Shown: positions 16,098-23,854, counted from the stretch's first letter. The stretch is 64,000 nucleotides of DNA from Paractinoplanes durhamensis (GCF_016862175.1 NZ_BOML01000029.1:39227-103226); one strand, 5' to 3'. Notes: generated from the letters alone by a model not told the origin. A program made the numbers and translations.

Positions 16098-16985
16098 CTA
16101 GGCGTTCGCGCGACGGGCCAAAGCCAACCACGTGGCGCCCGCGGCCGCGGCGAACAGCGCGGCCACCGCGGTGAGGGTCAGGCCACCGGGCTTCAGCAAC
16201 GGTTCCGCGCGCAGCGCCTGCCAGGTCAACAGCGTGACGAGTACGCCGTAAGCCGTGCCCGCGATCCGCAGCAACCGCACCCGGGTACGCACGTCGAGGC
16301 TGGCCGGGAACCGGTTGAGCAGCAGCGCCAGCAACGGCAGGGCCTGCAGCGCGTGCAGCCCGACGAAGTGCCCGATCCGCAGGTCTCCGCCCGTGGTGCT
16401 CCACCCGGTGAGCGGCAACCCCGGACCGCCGTCCGGCACCCCGACACTGTGCGCGCCGTAGTGCGGCCCGTAGACCATCGGCCCGGCGGCCAGCATGCCC
16501 AGCAGGGAGAGCCCGAGCCCGAGCCGGATGCCGGTGGCCACCACCCGGTCCGGCAGGCGCTGCCGCAACGCCCCGATCGAGATGACCAGGTGGGCCAGGA
16601 ACAACACCATGATCGACGTCCCCATGGCCGACCACAGCGCCGCGTCGAACGCGGTCGACTGGTTGTAGTGGCTGGTCGTGCCGCGGGCCGCCTGCAGCAC
16701 GATGATCCCCTGCTCGATCACGGCGACCCCGACGATCACGGTGGCCGCCCACTCGGCGACCCGGCTGCGGCGCGGCAGCACCGACAGCATCCAGGCCAGC
16801 GTGAACCCGTAGACGGTGAACGAGACGGCGAACTTGAACGGCTTGGCCCAGATCGGCATACCGGTGAGCACCCGCGGATCGAGCAGGATGCCGAGCGCGG
16901 TGACGACGGCCAGCGCACCCATCGCCGCGGTCAGGATCAGCAGCGGCCGGTGCGGCCGCGGAACAGTTGCGGCTGTCGTTGTCAT
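16098..16985 (-). CDS. Integral membrane protein of unknown function
   Basis: I do not recognise the family. The 295-residue product has about seven or eight predicted hydrophobic spans, with conserved-looking polar blocks MPIWAKPFKFAVSFTVYGFTLAW, TTSHYNQSTAFDAALW and RIGHFVGLHALQALPLLAL. The His-rich turns (SHYN, GHF, GLHALQ) could bind a cofactor or metal. It is upstream of, and 10 bp from, the histidine kinase and in the same direction, so it may be the sensory or effector partner of that two-component system. The ATG is at 16985. Confidence 0.8.
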   Translation of the reverse strand: MTTTAATVPRPHRPLLILTAAMGALAVVTALGILLDPRVLTGMPIWAKPFKFAVSFTVYGFTLAWMLSVLPRRSRVAEWAATVIVGVAVIEQGIIVLQAARGTTSHYNQSTAFDAALWSAMGTSIMVLFLAHLVISIGALRQRLPDRVVATGIRLGLGLSLLGMLAAGPMVYGPHYGAHSVGVPDGGPGLPLTGWSTTGGDLRIGHFVGLHALQALPLLALLLNRFPASLDVRTRVRLLRIAGTAYGVLVTLLTWQALRAEPLLKPGGLTLTAVAALFAAAAGATWLALARRANA

Positions 16986-17059
16986 AACCGCAGCGTCGCG
17001 TCCGGCGGCGGCGGTTTCGCCCGCCCGCGGGTCGCACTCGCGGCCGCTGGTCCGACACC

Positions 17060-17081
17060 GCCTCCTACCGCGGTAGGAGGC
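17060..17081. promoter_or_regulatory. 22-bp perfect palindrome between divergent genes
   Basis: The sequence GCCTCCTACCG followed directly by its reverse complement gives a 22-bp palindrome without a spacer. It is 75 bp upstream of both the minus-strand membrane protein start and the plus-strand mocA-like start, a position suited to an operator controlling both. It is not followed by a T-run, so a terminator is unlikely. Confidence 0.7.
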
Positions 17082-17156
17082 AAACCCCTTACTGGCCTCT
17101 CTACCGGAAACTCTGCGGCAACACGAACGAAGCTCACCCGGCGTTACGCTCGCGGG

Positions 17157-17729
17157 ATGGAGACGGCGGGCCTGGTGCTGGCGGCCGGGTCCGGTAGCCG
17201 CTACGGAATGCCGAAGGCCCTGGTCCCGTACGGCGGAAAGCTGCTGGTGGAACGCGCCGCGGAAACCCTCCGCTCAGCCGGTGTCGCACGCAGCGTGGTG
17301 GTTCTCGGCGCCTCGGCGCCCCTCGCCCTCCCGCACACGACCGGCTACGCCGAGACGGTGATCAACCCCGAGTGGGAGACCGGGATGGCCTCCTCCCTCC
17401 GGGCCGGGCTGCGCACGCTGGTCGGCACGCCGGCCATCGCGGTGGTGGTTCTTCTGGTCGACATGCCCGAGGTAACCCCTCTTGCGGTACGCCGGGTAAG
17501 CGCGCACGCCGCAGCCGATGCCCTGGTGATGGGCGGTTACCAGGGCCGGCGCGGGCATCCGGTGCTGCTCGGGCGCGACCATTGGGACGGCGTGCTGGCG
17601 ACCGCGACCGGCGACAAGGGAGCCCGCGACTACCTGCGGGCGCACGCCGGCGTGGTGCGGGTCGTCGAGGTCGGTGACGTGGCCGGCGACCTCGACCTGG
17701 ACGTGCCGGAGCTGAACCCGGATGCGTGA
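17157..17729 (+). CDS. MobA-like nucleotidyltransferase (molybdenum cofactor cytidylyltransferase type)
   Basis: A 190-residue NTP transferase. The N-terminal signature is LVLAAGSGSRYGMPKALVPY, with GG.LL.ERA next, as in MocA/MobA enzymes that transfer CMP or GMP to molybdopterin. VVVLLVDMPEVTPLAVRRV carries the metal-binding Asp, and GRRGHPVLLGRDHW is the substrate loop. It overlaps the XdhC-like gene by eight bases, which favours a role in maturing a molybdenum hydroxylase. No hydroxylase structural genes are in the window. Confidence 0.9.
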   Translation: METAGLVLAAGSGSRYGMPKALVPYGGKLLVERAAETLRSAGVARSVVVLGASAPLALPHTTGYAETVINPEWETGMASSLRAGLRTLVGTPAIAVVVLLVDMPEVTPLAVRRVSAHAAADALVMGGYQGRRGHPVLLGRDHWDGVLATATGDKGARDYLRAHAGVVRVVEVGDVAGDLDLDVPELNPDA

Positions 17730-18795
17730 CGTGCTCACCGCGCTGCTGCCCTGGTGGCGGTCCGGTTCCCCGGCCGGCCTCGCCACCGTCACCGCGACCT
17801 GGTCGAGCGCACCCCGGCCGGCGGGCGCGGCGATGGCGGTCGGGCCGGACGGATCGGTGGCCGGCAGCGTCTCCGGCGGGTGCGTGGAGTCGGCCGTCTA
17901 CGAGCTGTGCCGGTCGGCGCTGGCGTCCGGTGCGGCCCGGACCGCGGAGTTCGGGATCAGCGACGACGAGGCGTTCGGGGTCGGGCTGACCTGCGGCGGA
18001 ACCATCTCGGTGCTGGTCGAGCGGGTCTGCCCGGACTCGTTCCCGGAGCTGCCGGCGCTGGCCGCGGCGGTCCGGGACGGGCGGCCGGCGACTCTGCTGA
18101 CCCGGCTCGACGACGCCCGGCACCTGCTGCTGACCGACGACTCCCCGATGGGAACGCTCGGCCGTGACGACCTGGATGCAGCCGCCGTTGCCGGACACCA
18201 CGGACTACGCCGGCTCGGCGACGTGGACGTGTTCGCCGCCAGCTTTCAGCCGCCCCCTCGCATGATCGTCTTCGGGGCCACCGACCACGCCGCCGCGACC
18301 GCCCGGATCGGGTCGTTCCTCGGCTATCACGTCACGGTCTGCGACGCCCGGCCGGTGTTCGCCACGCCGGAGCGGTTCCCGTCCGCCGACGCCGTCGTGG
18401 TCGACTGGCCGCACCGCTACCTGAAGCGGGAGGCCGCGGCCGGCCGGATCGACGACCGGACGGTGCTGTGCGTGCTCACCCACGACCCGAAGTTCGACGT
18501 ACCCGTACTCGAAACGGCGTTACGGCTGGACGTCGCGTACGTCGGCGCCATGGGCTCCCGTCGCACCCACCGTGACCGCCGCACCCGGCTGACCGACGCC
18601 GGCCTCGCCGATGCCGAGCTGGATCGCCTGTCGTCGCCGCTCGGCCTGGACCTCGGCGCCCGCACCCCGGAGGAGACCGCGGTGAGCATCGCCGCCGAGA
18701 TCGTCGCCCTGCGGCACGGCGGCAGCGGCACCCGGCTCAGCGCGACCGACGGCCCGATCCACACGGTGGGCATGACCAGGGATACATCTGCGTGA
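17722..18795 (+). CDS. XdhC/CoxI family maturation protein
   Basis: A 357-residue protein of the XdhC/CoxI type that inserts or sulfurates the molybdenum cofactor of xanthine dehydrogenase-like enzymes. The N-terminal domain has GSVSGGCVESAVYEL, including the Cys of the family, and LTCGGTISVLVE. The C-terminal Rossmann domain has MIVFGATDHAAAT and VAYVGAMGSRRTHRDR. The gene is coupled to the upstream mocA-like gene. It would act in the cytoplasm on a partner encoded elsewhere. Confidence 0.93.
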   Translation: MRDVLTALLPWWRSGSPAGLATVTATWSSAPRPAGAAMAVGPDGSVAGSVSGGCVESAVYELCRSALASGAARTAEFGISDDEAFGVGLTCGGTISVLVERVCPDSFPELPALAAAVRDGRPATLLTRLDDARHLLLTDDSPMGTLGRDDLDAAAVAGHHGLRRLGDVDVFAASFQPPPRMIVFGATDHAAATARIGSFLGYHVTVCDARPVFATPERFPSADAVVVDWPHRYLKREAAAGRIDDRTVLCVLTHDPKFDVPVLETALRLDVAYVGAMGSRRTHRDRRTRLTDAGLADAELDRLSSPLGLDLGARTPEETAVSIAAEIVALRHGGSGTRLSATDGPIHTVGMTRDTSA

Positions 18796-18836
18796 CCCCG
18801 CCACCCCGGGCCGGCTCCGCCCGGGAGAATGGCCGG

Positions 18837-19427
18837 GTGCGACTACCTCTTCCGGACGGCGACTTCCAGGCCTACCTGTTCGACTGCGACGGCACCATCA
18901 CCGACTCCATGCCGGCCCACCACCGGGCCTGGACGGCGGCCCTCGCCGAGTGGGGCGGCGAATTCCCGGAGGACCTCTTCTATGCGTGGGGCGGCCGGCC
19001 GGTCACCGAGATCATCGAGGACCTGAACGACCGGTACGGCCTGGCCATGCCGGTCGAGGCGGTGGCGGCCCGGCGAGAGGCCCTGTTCCAGGAGAGCTTC
19101 GGCGAGATGCGGGCGGTGCCCGGGGTGCTCGGGCACATCGAGGAGGCGTACGCGAGGGTGCCGTTCGCGGTCGTCTCCGGCAGCACCCGGGAGTCGGTGA
19201 CCGCGTCGCTGACCGCCCTCGGCCTGCTCGACCGCTTCCCGGTGATGGTGTGCGCCGGCGACTACGCCAAGCCGAAGCCGAACCCCGAGTGCTACCTGAT
19301 GGCGGCCCAGCTCCTGGCCGTGCCGCCGGCCGCGTGCGTGGTCTTCGAGGACACCGAGCTGGGCGTGCAGGCCGCCGAGGCGGCCGGCATGGCGGTGGTC
19401 CGGGTCCCCCCACCGTGGATGCGCTGA
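18837..19427 (+). CDS. HAD-superfamily hydrolase (beta-phosphoglucomutase/YqaB-like)
   Basis: A 196-residue phosphatase. Motif I is FDCDGTITDSMPAH (nucleophile Asp and second Asp), motif II is VVSGSTRESV, the Lys motif is DYAKPKPNPECYL, and motif III is VVFEDTELGVQAAEAAGM. YqaB-like members act on fructose-1-phosphate or 6-phosphogluconate. I chose the GTG at 18837 for its GGGAG and because the protein then starts just before the domain. A GTG at 18792 overlapping the xdhC stop would add 15 residues and cannot be excluded. Confidence 0.88.
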   Translation: MRLPLPDGDFQAYLFDCDGTITDSMPAHHRAWTAALAEWGGEFPEDLFYAWGGRPVTEIIEDLNDRYGLAMPVEAVAARREALFQESFGEMRAVPGVLGHIEEAYARVPFAVVSGSTRESVTASLTALGLLDRFPVMVCAGDYAKPKPNPECYLMAAQLLAVPPAACVVFEDTELGVQAAEAAGMAVVRVPPPWMR

Positions 19428-19486
19428 CCGGGTGAACCGGCCCGAATAACCGGCGCTCATCGTGGCGCGGCCGGTATGCCGGACGG

Positions 19487-19843
19487 ATGGATGCCACGAA
19501 ACGCTGCACTCTGATGGTCATGGCGATGCTCCTGCCACTGACGCTCGGCGGATGCGGGGACGACCATCCGGCGGCGTCCGGTTATTCGGCCAAGAGCACC
19601 GACCAGGCGGCGGAATCGGCGTGCACCATCTTCTCCGCTCGGTATCAGCGGGCCGGCACGAAGGCCAAACGGTTGAGCCTCGCCGACGAGGTCGGTCGCT
19701 ACGCCGGGCGGAGCGACAACGGGGCGGTGGCGGGCCGGGCCGTCCTGGTCGGCCGCAGCGCGAGCCGCGGCGACGATTCCTGGCGGGCAGCCTCGAAGAG
19801 TTTCCTCCAGGCCTGCCACAGCGCCGGTTGGAAGAGCCGGTAG
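19487..19843 (+). CDS. Small lipoprotein of unknown function
   Basis: A 118-residue product with a lipoprotein signal (LMVMAMLLPLTLGGC, lipidated Cys near residue 23) and a compact domain with two further Cys and the tail SWRAASKSFLQACHSAGW. No family is recognised. A broken copy of its C-terminal end lies at 33601-33686, again next to a deaminase gene. It faces the cell exterior if the lipobox is used. Confidence 0.75.
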   Translation: MDATKRCTLMVMAMLLPLTLGGCGDDHPAASGYSAKSTDQAAESACTIFSARYQRAGTKAKRLSLADEVGRYAGRSDNGAVAGRAVLVGRSASRGDDSWRAASKSFLQACHSAGWKSR

Positions 19844-20386
19844 CTCCCGCATGATGTGCTGGTGCGGTGACTCCCGATGAACTGATCGGCGCCGCCATCG
19901 ACGTCGCCGAGGAGGGCATGGCCCGAGGTGAGCTGCCGATCGGTGCCGTAGTGGAGATGGGCGGCCGGATCGTCGCACGGGCCTGGACCCAGGACGTCTC
20001 GCAGGGCCGCCGGCTGGTGCACGCCGATCTGCTGGCGATGATCGCGGCCGACGAGCAGCTCGGCCGGCAGCCACGGGAGCATCCGCTGCGCCTGGCCGTC
20101 AACCTGGAGCCCTGCGTGATGTGCCTCGGCGCGGCGATGGCCCTCCAAATCACCGACGTCTACTACGGCCTCGCCTCCCCGGCCGACGGCGGCTCCGCCC
20201 TGGTCGCGAACAGGCCGACCAGCCCCGACATGCCCTGGTACAAACCGCCCACCTTGACGGCCGGTATCCGCGCGGCCGAGGTCCGCGACCAGTTCCGCCG
20301 ATACTGCGCGACCGCCCCCGACTCCGGCTTCCGGGATTGGGCCCGCACCCTGGCGGACTGAGCCGGCCGGCTGTCGGATTGATGGC
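19762..20386 (+). repeat. Duplicated block, copy A (lipoprotein 3' end plus deaminase)
   Basis: This stretch matches 33059-33686 (inverted) over its full length: the last part of the lipoprotein gene, the whole deaminase gene and about 25 bp after its stop, up to GGATTGATGGC. Similarity stops abruptly at both ends. The two copies differ at many positions, so the event is not recent. Confidence 0.85.
19867..20361 (+). CDS. Nucleoside deaminase-like protein (CDA fold), copy A
   Basis: A 164-residue cytidine-deaminase-fold protein. Zinc ligands His52, Cys83 and Cys86 are visible in VHADLLAM and EPCVMCLGAAMA. The usual catalytic Glu of HAE is Asp54 here (HAD). The PCxMCxGA form is that of TadA/guanine deaminase relatives, and CDA-fold enzymes hydrolyse amino groups on bases. 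The substrate is unknown. The GTG start lacks a clear ribosome-binding site and is the same in the second copy (33582). The two proteins align without gaps over 164 residues. Confidence 0.85.
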   Translation: MTPDELIGAAIDVAEEGMARGELPIGAVVEMGGRIVARAWTQDVSQGRRLVHADLLAMIAADEQLGRQPREHPLRLAVNLEPCVMCLGAAMALQITDVYYGLASPADGGSALVANRPTSPDMPWYKPPTLTAGIRAAEVRDQFRRYCATAPDSGFRDWARTLAD

Positions 20387-21162
20387 ACCAGCCCCCTGCT
20401 GTTTCGTAGATCGTGGCGATCAGTGCCAGCAGTGAGCCGCTGGCCCATTCCTGCCTGCTCGGCGCACCGCCGGCCGCACCGCGTTCAACGACCGACCCTG
20501 ATGACCGCCGCTCATGATCCGCTCGGCAGACCTAGCCCCACCAGGCGTTTGCGACCGGTCCGCCTGTTCTCCCCGGCTACCTTTTTCTTGATTCCGGGGT
20601 CTCGCATCGGGTCGGGGAGACCGACTTCCAGGAAGTTGGGTTGGGTCTCGGGTGTGGACCTCGGCGATCGGGGTGCGCAGCTCGCGGCCGGCGTGGGTGA
20701 CGAAGTGGCTCTGCCGGGCCAGGTCCTCGGCGAGCGAGTTGTGGTCCTGGCTGGAGGGTGACCAAGGGCACTGACCAAGGTGCCGCGGCTGTTGTTCGTG
20801 TCGGCCTGCCTGACCGCGACGGCGGCCGGCGCCCCTGGCCATCTGCTGCCGGGCGCGGGCCATCGCGGCGCACCGGCCGGCGGCGATGCGGATGCGCTGC
20901 TGACGCACTCGATGGCGACGGCGCTGGTGGAGGCGGGGGTGCCGGCCAACGCGAACAGGCCAAGAACGTCTTGGAGTTCAGCCCGGCCGCGGCTGAGGAA
21001 AGTCGGCGCGACGGAGCTCGCTCAGTTGATCGGGCGGTACCTCGCCGAGGTGAGTGCGCCGTCGGCGGAAAATCCGCCATCGGAGGTGAACTGAGCGTCA
21101 CCGCCGGGTCAACCCTCCGACGCCTGAGTGACCCGTCGGCCCGGCCTCGCTACGGTTATCGC
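20362..21162. other. 800-bp stretch without a supportable gene
   Basis: No open frame here shows a recognisable domain, a good start or a consistent codon pattern. Frames on both strands are open only because of high GC. It contains an inverted degenerate copy of the 42-bp repeat (20577-20650). The stretch has the look of decayed sequence between the duplicated block and the KDG operon. A frame at 20780-21094 (+) is possible but unconvincing. Confidence 0.5.
20577..20650 (-). repeat. Degenerate single copy of the 42-bp repeat family
   Basis: Read on the minus strand it contains TTCCTGGAAGTCGG, then CCCGATGCGAGACCCCGG, then ATCAAGAAAAAGGTAGC. This matches a unit of the 959-1240 array together with its divergent end unit (ATCAAGGAAAAGGTGGC). 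In one frame both encode LEVG...DxM.DPxIKxKVA. It is the only other copy I could find in the window. Confidence 0.75.
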
Positions 21163-21774
21163 GTGTCTGAGATCCCGTGGTGGGGGCTGCCCCTCGTAGC
21201 TGTGGTGTTTGCCCTGGCCGGCGCCTTCACGGCGCAGTTTGTGACGGCTCGTAACGAACATGTCCGTAGTCGGCAGAAGAAGACCCGGCGGTGGTACGAG
21301 GAGCGTAAGGACGCTTACGTAGCGTTGCTCTCCGTCTTCGAGCGCGACACCTATCGCCTCCGCGCCGCCTACGACGCCGGCGACAAACCGGCCCCGCCCC
21401 TCACCTACGTCGACGACGTCTCGCCGGCCCTGATGCGGGTGCGGCTGCTCGCCACCGGGCCGGTCCGGAGCGCCGCCCTCGCCGTACATGTGCTGTTGCA
21501 GAAGTTGCACGGAGAGATGAACCCGGCATCGGTGTCGGGGGTGCAGCCGCAGACCCACTTCCGTGAGTTGCTCACCCAGGTTCCGCTGGTCATGCAGCAG
21601 TTCGAGGCGGCGGTGCGGGTCGAGTTGCGGATCGACACCGAGGCGCCGGGTGCGTCCGAAATGTCCAATGGCGACCGTCGTGGGCGTACTCGCCAGCTCC
21701 TGCGCCGTCCGGCCCGTGGTACCGCACTGGATGATCTTGCGGACATCGGGCAGGATCTAAGTCGTGACCGATGA
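21163..21774 (+). CDS. Hypothetical protein with one N-terminal membrane helix
   Basis: A 203-residue product that is not recognised. It starts with a transmembrane segment (WWGLPLVAVVFALAGAFTAQFV) followed by a basic, helical cytoplasmic stretch (RSRQKKTRRWYEERKDAYVALL) and a helical remainder. The GTG at 21163 was chosen because the hydrophobic segment begins right after it and upstream sequence is not coding-like. Its 3' end overlaps the KDPG aldolase by 11 bases, so they are probably coexpressed. Similar anchored helical proteins are common in actinobacteria with unknown roles. Confidence 0.7.
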   Translation: MSEIPWWGLPLVAVVFALAGAFTAQFVTARNEHVRSRQKKTRRWYEERKDAYVALLSVFERDTYRLRAAYDAGDKPAPPLTYVDDVSPALMRVRLLATGPVRSAALAVHVLLQKLHGEMNPASVSGVQPQTHFRELLTQVPLVMQQFEAAVRVELRIDTEAPGASEMSNGDRRGRTRQLLRRPARGTALDDLADIGQDLSRDR

Positions 21775-22405
21775 GAAGCTCGACGATGTGACGGCCGCGG
21801 TCGTGCGCAGCGGGATCGTGGCGATCCTGCGCGCGCCGACCTCCGACTATTTCGCCGCCGTGGCGGAGGTGCTGATCGAGTCCGGCATCACGGCTCTCGA
21901 GGTCACGCTGACCTCGCACGGCGCGATCGAGGCGCTCGCCGGCCTGCGCCGCCAGCTGCCCAGCTCGGTGGCGGTCGGCGCGGGCACGGTGCTGTCCGCC
22001 GGTGACGTGAAGGCCGCGGTCGACGCCGGCGCCGAGTTCCTGGTCGCGCCCAACCTCGACGTGCAGCTGGTCCAGTCGTCGCCGGTGCCGTTCTACCCGG
22101 GCACGGCCACCCCGACCGAGATGTTCGCGGCGCAGCAGGCCGGCGCCCCGCTGGTGAAGCTGTTCCCGGCGTCGGGCCTGGGCCCCGAGTTCCTGCGCAA
22201 CGTGCGCGGCCCGCTCCCGCACATCCGGGTGATGCCGACCGGTGGCATCAAGATCGAGGACATCGCCGACTGGCTGTTCGCGGGGGCGAAGGCGGTCGGC
22301 CTGGGCGGTCCGCTGATCGGCGATGCCGCCGCCGGCGGCAGTCTCTCCGCTCTCGCCGCACGGGCGCGGCATGCGGTCAGCGCGGTCGCTTTCGCCCGGT
22401 CATGA
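21764..22405 (+). CDS. eda: 2-dehydro-3-deoxy-phosphogluconate (KDPG/KHG) aldolase
   Basis: A 213-residue class I aldolase that splits KDPG to pyruvate and glyceraldehyde-3-phosphate. The Schiff-base Lys132 is in PLVKLFPASGLGPEFLR. EVTLTSHGAIEAL holds the active-site Glu, and VMPTGGIKIEDIADWLFAGA is the phosphate-binding segment. The GTG start lies inside the end of the upstream gene. Its stop overlaps kdgK as ATGA, so the two enzymes act in sequence on 2-keto-3-deoxygluconate. Confidence 0.93.
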   Translation: MTDEKLDDVTAAVVRSGIVAILRAPTSDYFAAVAEVLIESGITALEVTLTSHGAIEALAGLRRQLPSSVAVGAGTVLSAGDVKAAVDAGAEFLVAPNLDVQLVQSSPVPFYPGTATPTEMFAAQQAGAPLVKLFPASGLGPEFLRNVRGPLPHIRVMPTGGIKIEDIADWLFAGAKAVGLGGPLIGDAAAGGSLSALAARARHAVSAVAFARS

Positions 22406-23328
22406 CCGGGCTCTTCACCTTCGGTGAAACCATGGGCCTGGTCGTGGCGGACGGCATCGGCCCCTTGACGTACGCCCGGGGCTTCTCCTTCGGCATCGGC
22501 GGCGCCGAGAGCAACGTCGCGATCGGCGTGGCCCGCCTCGGCGGCGAGTCCTGCTGGCTCGGCCGGGTCGGCCCGGATGCGACCGGCGCCCTGATCAGGT
22601 CGCGGCTGGAGGCGGCCGGCGTCCGCACGATCGCGGTACCGGACCCGACGTTCACCGGCCTGATGGTGCGCTACCGCCGGTCCGGCGAGTTCGCCCACGT
22701 CGACTACCACCGGGCCGGCAGTGCCGGGTCCCGGCTCAACCCGGCCGACCTGCCCCCGTCGGAGCTGCGCGAGGCCGCCGTCGTGCACGTCACCGGCATC
22801 ACCCCGGCGCTGAGCGAGACCTGCCGCGCCGCCGTCTTCCAGGCGGTCGAGACGGCCCGGGACGCGGGCGTGCCGGTGTCGATCGACGTCAACTACCGGG
22901 CCAAGCTGTGGTCGCGGTTCGACGCGGCGCCGGTGCTGCGCGACCTGGTCGGCCTGGCCGACATCGTGTTCGCCAGCCCCGACGAGGCGGCCCTGTTCGT
23001 CGACGAGGACGACCTGCTCGGCAACCTGGCCAAGCTCGGGCCGGCCGAGGTCATCCTCAAGGACGGCGGCAAGGGCTGCGTCGCGCAGATCGGCGGCGAG
23101 CGGCACGCGGTGCCGGCCCTGCCGGTGACCGTGATCGACCCGGTCGGCGCGGGCGACGCGTTCGTGGCCGGCTATCTGGCCGACCGGATGGCCGGCGCCG
23201 CCCCGGAGCAGCGCCTGACCACCGCGATCGCGGCAGGCGCCTTCGCGGTCACGGTGTCCGGCGACTGCGAGGGCCTGCCCGACCGCGCCGAGCTGGCCGC
23301 GCTGGGCGGCGGCGACCTCCGCCGGTAG
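22402..23328 (+). CDS. kdgK: 2-keto-3-deoxygluconate kinase (PfkB family)
   Basis: A 308-residue ribokinase-like sugar kinase. GGAESNVAIGVARLGG is the N-terminal PfkB signature, and VIDPVGAGDAFVAGYL is the C-terminal one with the catalytic Asp in GAGD. It is coupled to the KDPG aldolase, so phosphorylation of 2-keto-3-deoxygluconate is the best-supported reaction; the two genes make a complete route from KDG to central metabolism. Likely sources are uronates or gluconate. No transporter is adjacent. Confidence 0.9.
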   Translation: MTGLFTFGETMGLVVADGIGPLTYARGFSFGIGGAESNVAIGVARLGGESCWLGRVGPDATGALIRSRLEAAGVRTIAVPDPTFTGLMVRYRRSGEFAHVDYHRAGSAGSRLNPADLPPSELREAAVVHVTGITPALSETCRAAVFQAVETARDAGVPVSIDVNYRAKLWSRFDAAPVLRDLVGLADIVFASPDEAALFVDEDDLLGNLAKLGPAEVILKDGGKGCVAQIGGERHAVPALPVTVIDPVGAGDAFVAGYLADRMAGAAPEQRLTTAIAAGAFAVTVSGDCEGLPDRAELAALGGGDLRR

Positions 23329-23335
23329 CGGCGGC

Positions 23336-23764
23336 TCAGCACGGGCCGGGCAGGTTCGCGGTGGCGATCAGGGTCGCGATGCGCCGCAGGTGCTGCTGGT
23401 CGTCGGGGCTGAGGTCGGCGGCGATGTCGGGCAGGCGGTCGGCGACGTCGGCGTAGAGCGCCTCGGCGACCTTCTTCCCGGCGGGCGTGACGCCGAGTGT
23501 GATCACCCGCCGGTCGGGCTCCGGGCTCTCCCGTTGCACCAGGCCGCGGCGCTCGGTGCGGTCGACCAGCTGGCTCAGCGCGTTCTTGGCCATCCCGAGA
23601 TTGGCCGCGAGTTCGGCCATCCGTAGCGGCCGGTCCTTCACGACGCACAGCAGCGAAGCCTGCGCCGAGGTGAGGTCGTGGTCGGTGCAGATCTGCGCGT
23701 AGCGCCGCTGGATCACCAGCGAGAGCCACACCAGCATGTCGCCGAAGCCCTGCGATTCCGTCAC
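23336..23764 (-). CDS. MarR-family transcriptional regulator
   Basis: A 142-residue winged-helix repressor: LTSAQASLLCVVKDRPLRMAELAANLGMAKNALSQLVDRTERRGLVQRE is the HTH and DRRVITLGVTPAGKKVAE the wing. GAAGGAG precedes the GTG start. It is divergent from an ene-reductase gene, with a perfect 17-bp inverted repeat between them. It probably represses both genes and is released by an electrophile or aromatic compound; this is inference from family and layout. Confidence 0.93.
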   Translation of the reverse strand: MTESQGFGDMLVWLSLVIQRRYAQICTDHDLTSAQASLLCVVKDRPLRMAELAANLGMAKNALSQLVDRTERRGLVQRESPEPDRRVITLGVTPAGKKVAEALYADVADRLPDIAADLSPDDQQHLRRIATLIATANLPGPC

Positions 23765-23812
23765 GACCGCGTCTCCTTCGTCACAGCACGGCGGGTTCGG
23801 TCGACCTTGCCG

Positions 23813-23854
23813 AAGTTCATGCCGTGAACTAACTTCGGTTCACGGCATGAACTT
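23813..23854. promoter_or_regulatory. MarR operator: two palindromes in inverted repeat
   Basis: Perfect 17-bp arms at 23813-23829 and 23838-23854 are separated by 8 bp. Each arm contains GTTCATGCCGTGAAC or its complement GTTCACGGCATGAAC, itself a near-palindrome (GTTCA...TGAAC). That gives two dimer sites 25 bp apart, between the divergent marR-like and ene-reductase genes. Confidence 0.85.

Noticed and set aside
17060..17081. Terminator
   Set aside because: The palindrome has no loop bases and no T-run, and it lies between divergent starts rather than after a gene.
20423..21094. Transposase or integrase remnant
   Set aside because: No DDE, tyrosine recombinase or HTH pattern was visible in any frame, and there are no terminal inverted repeats.
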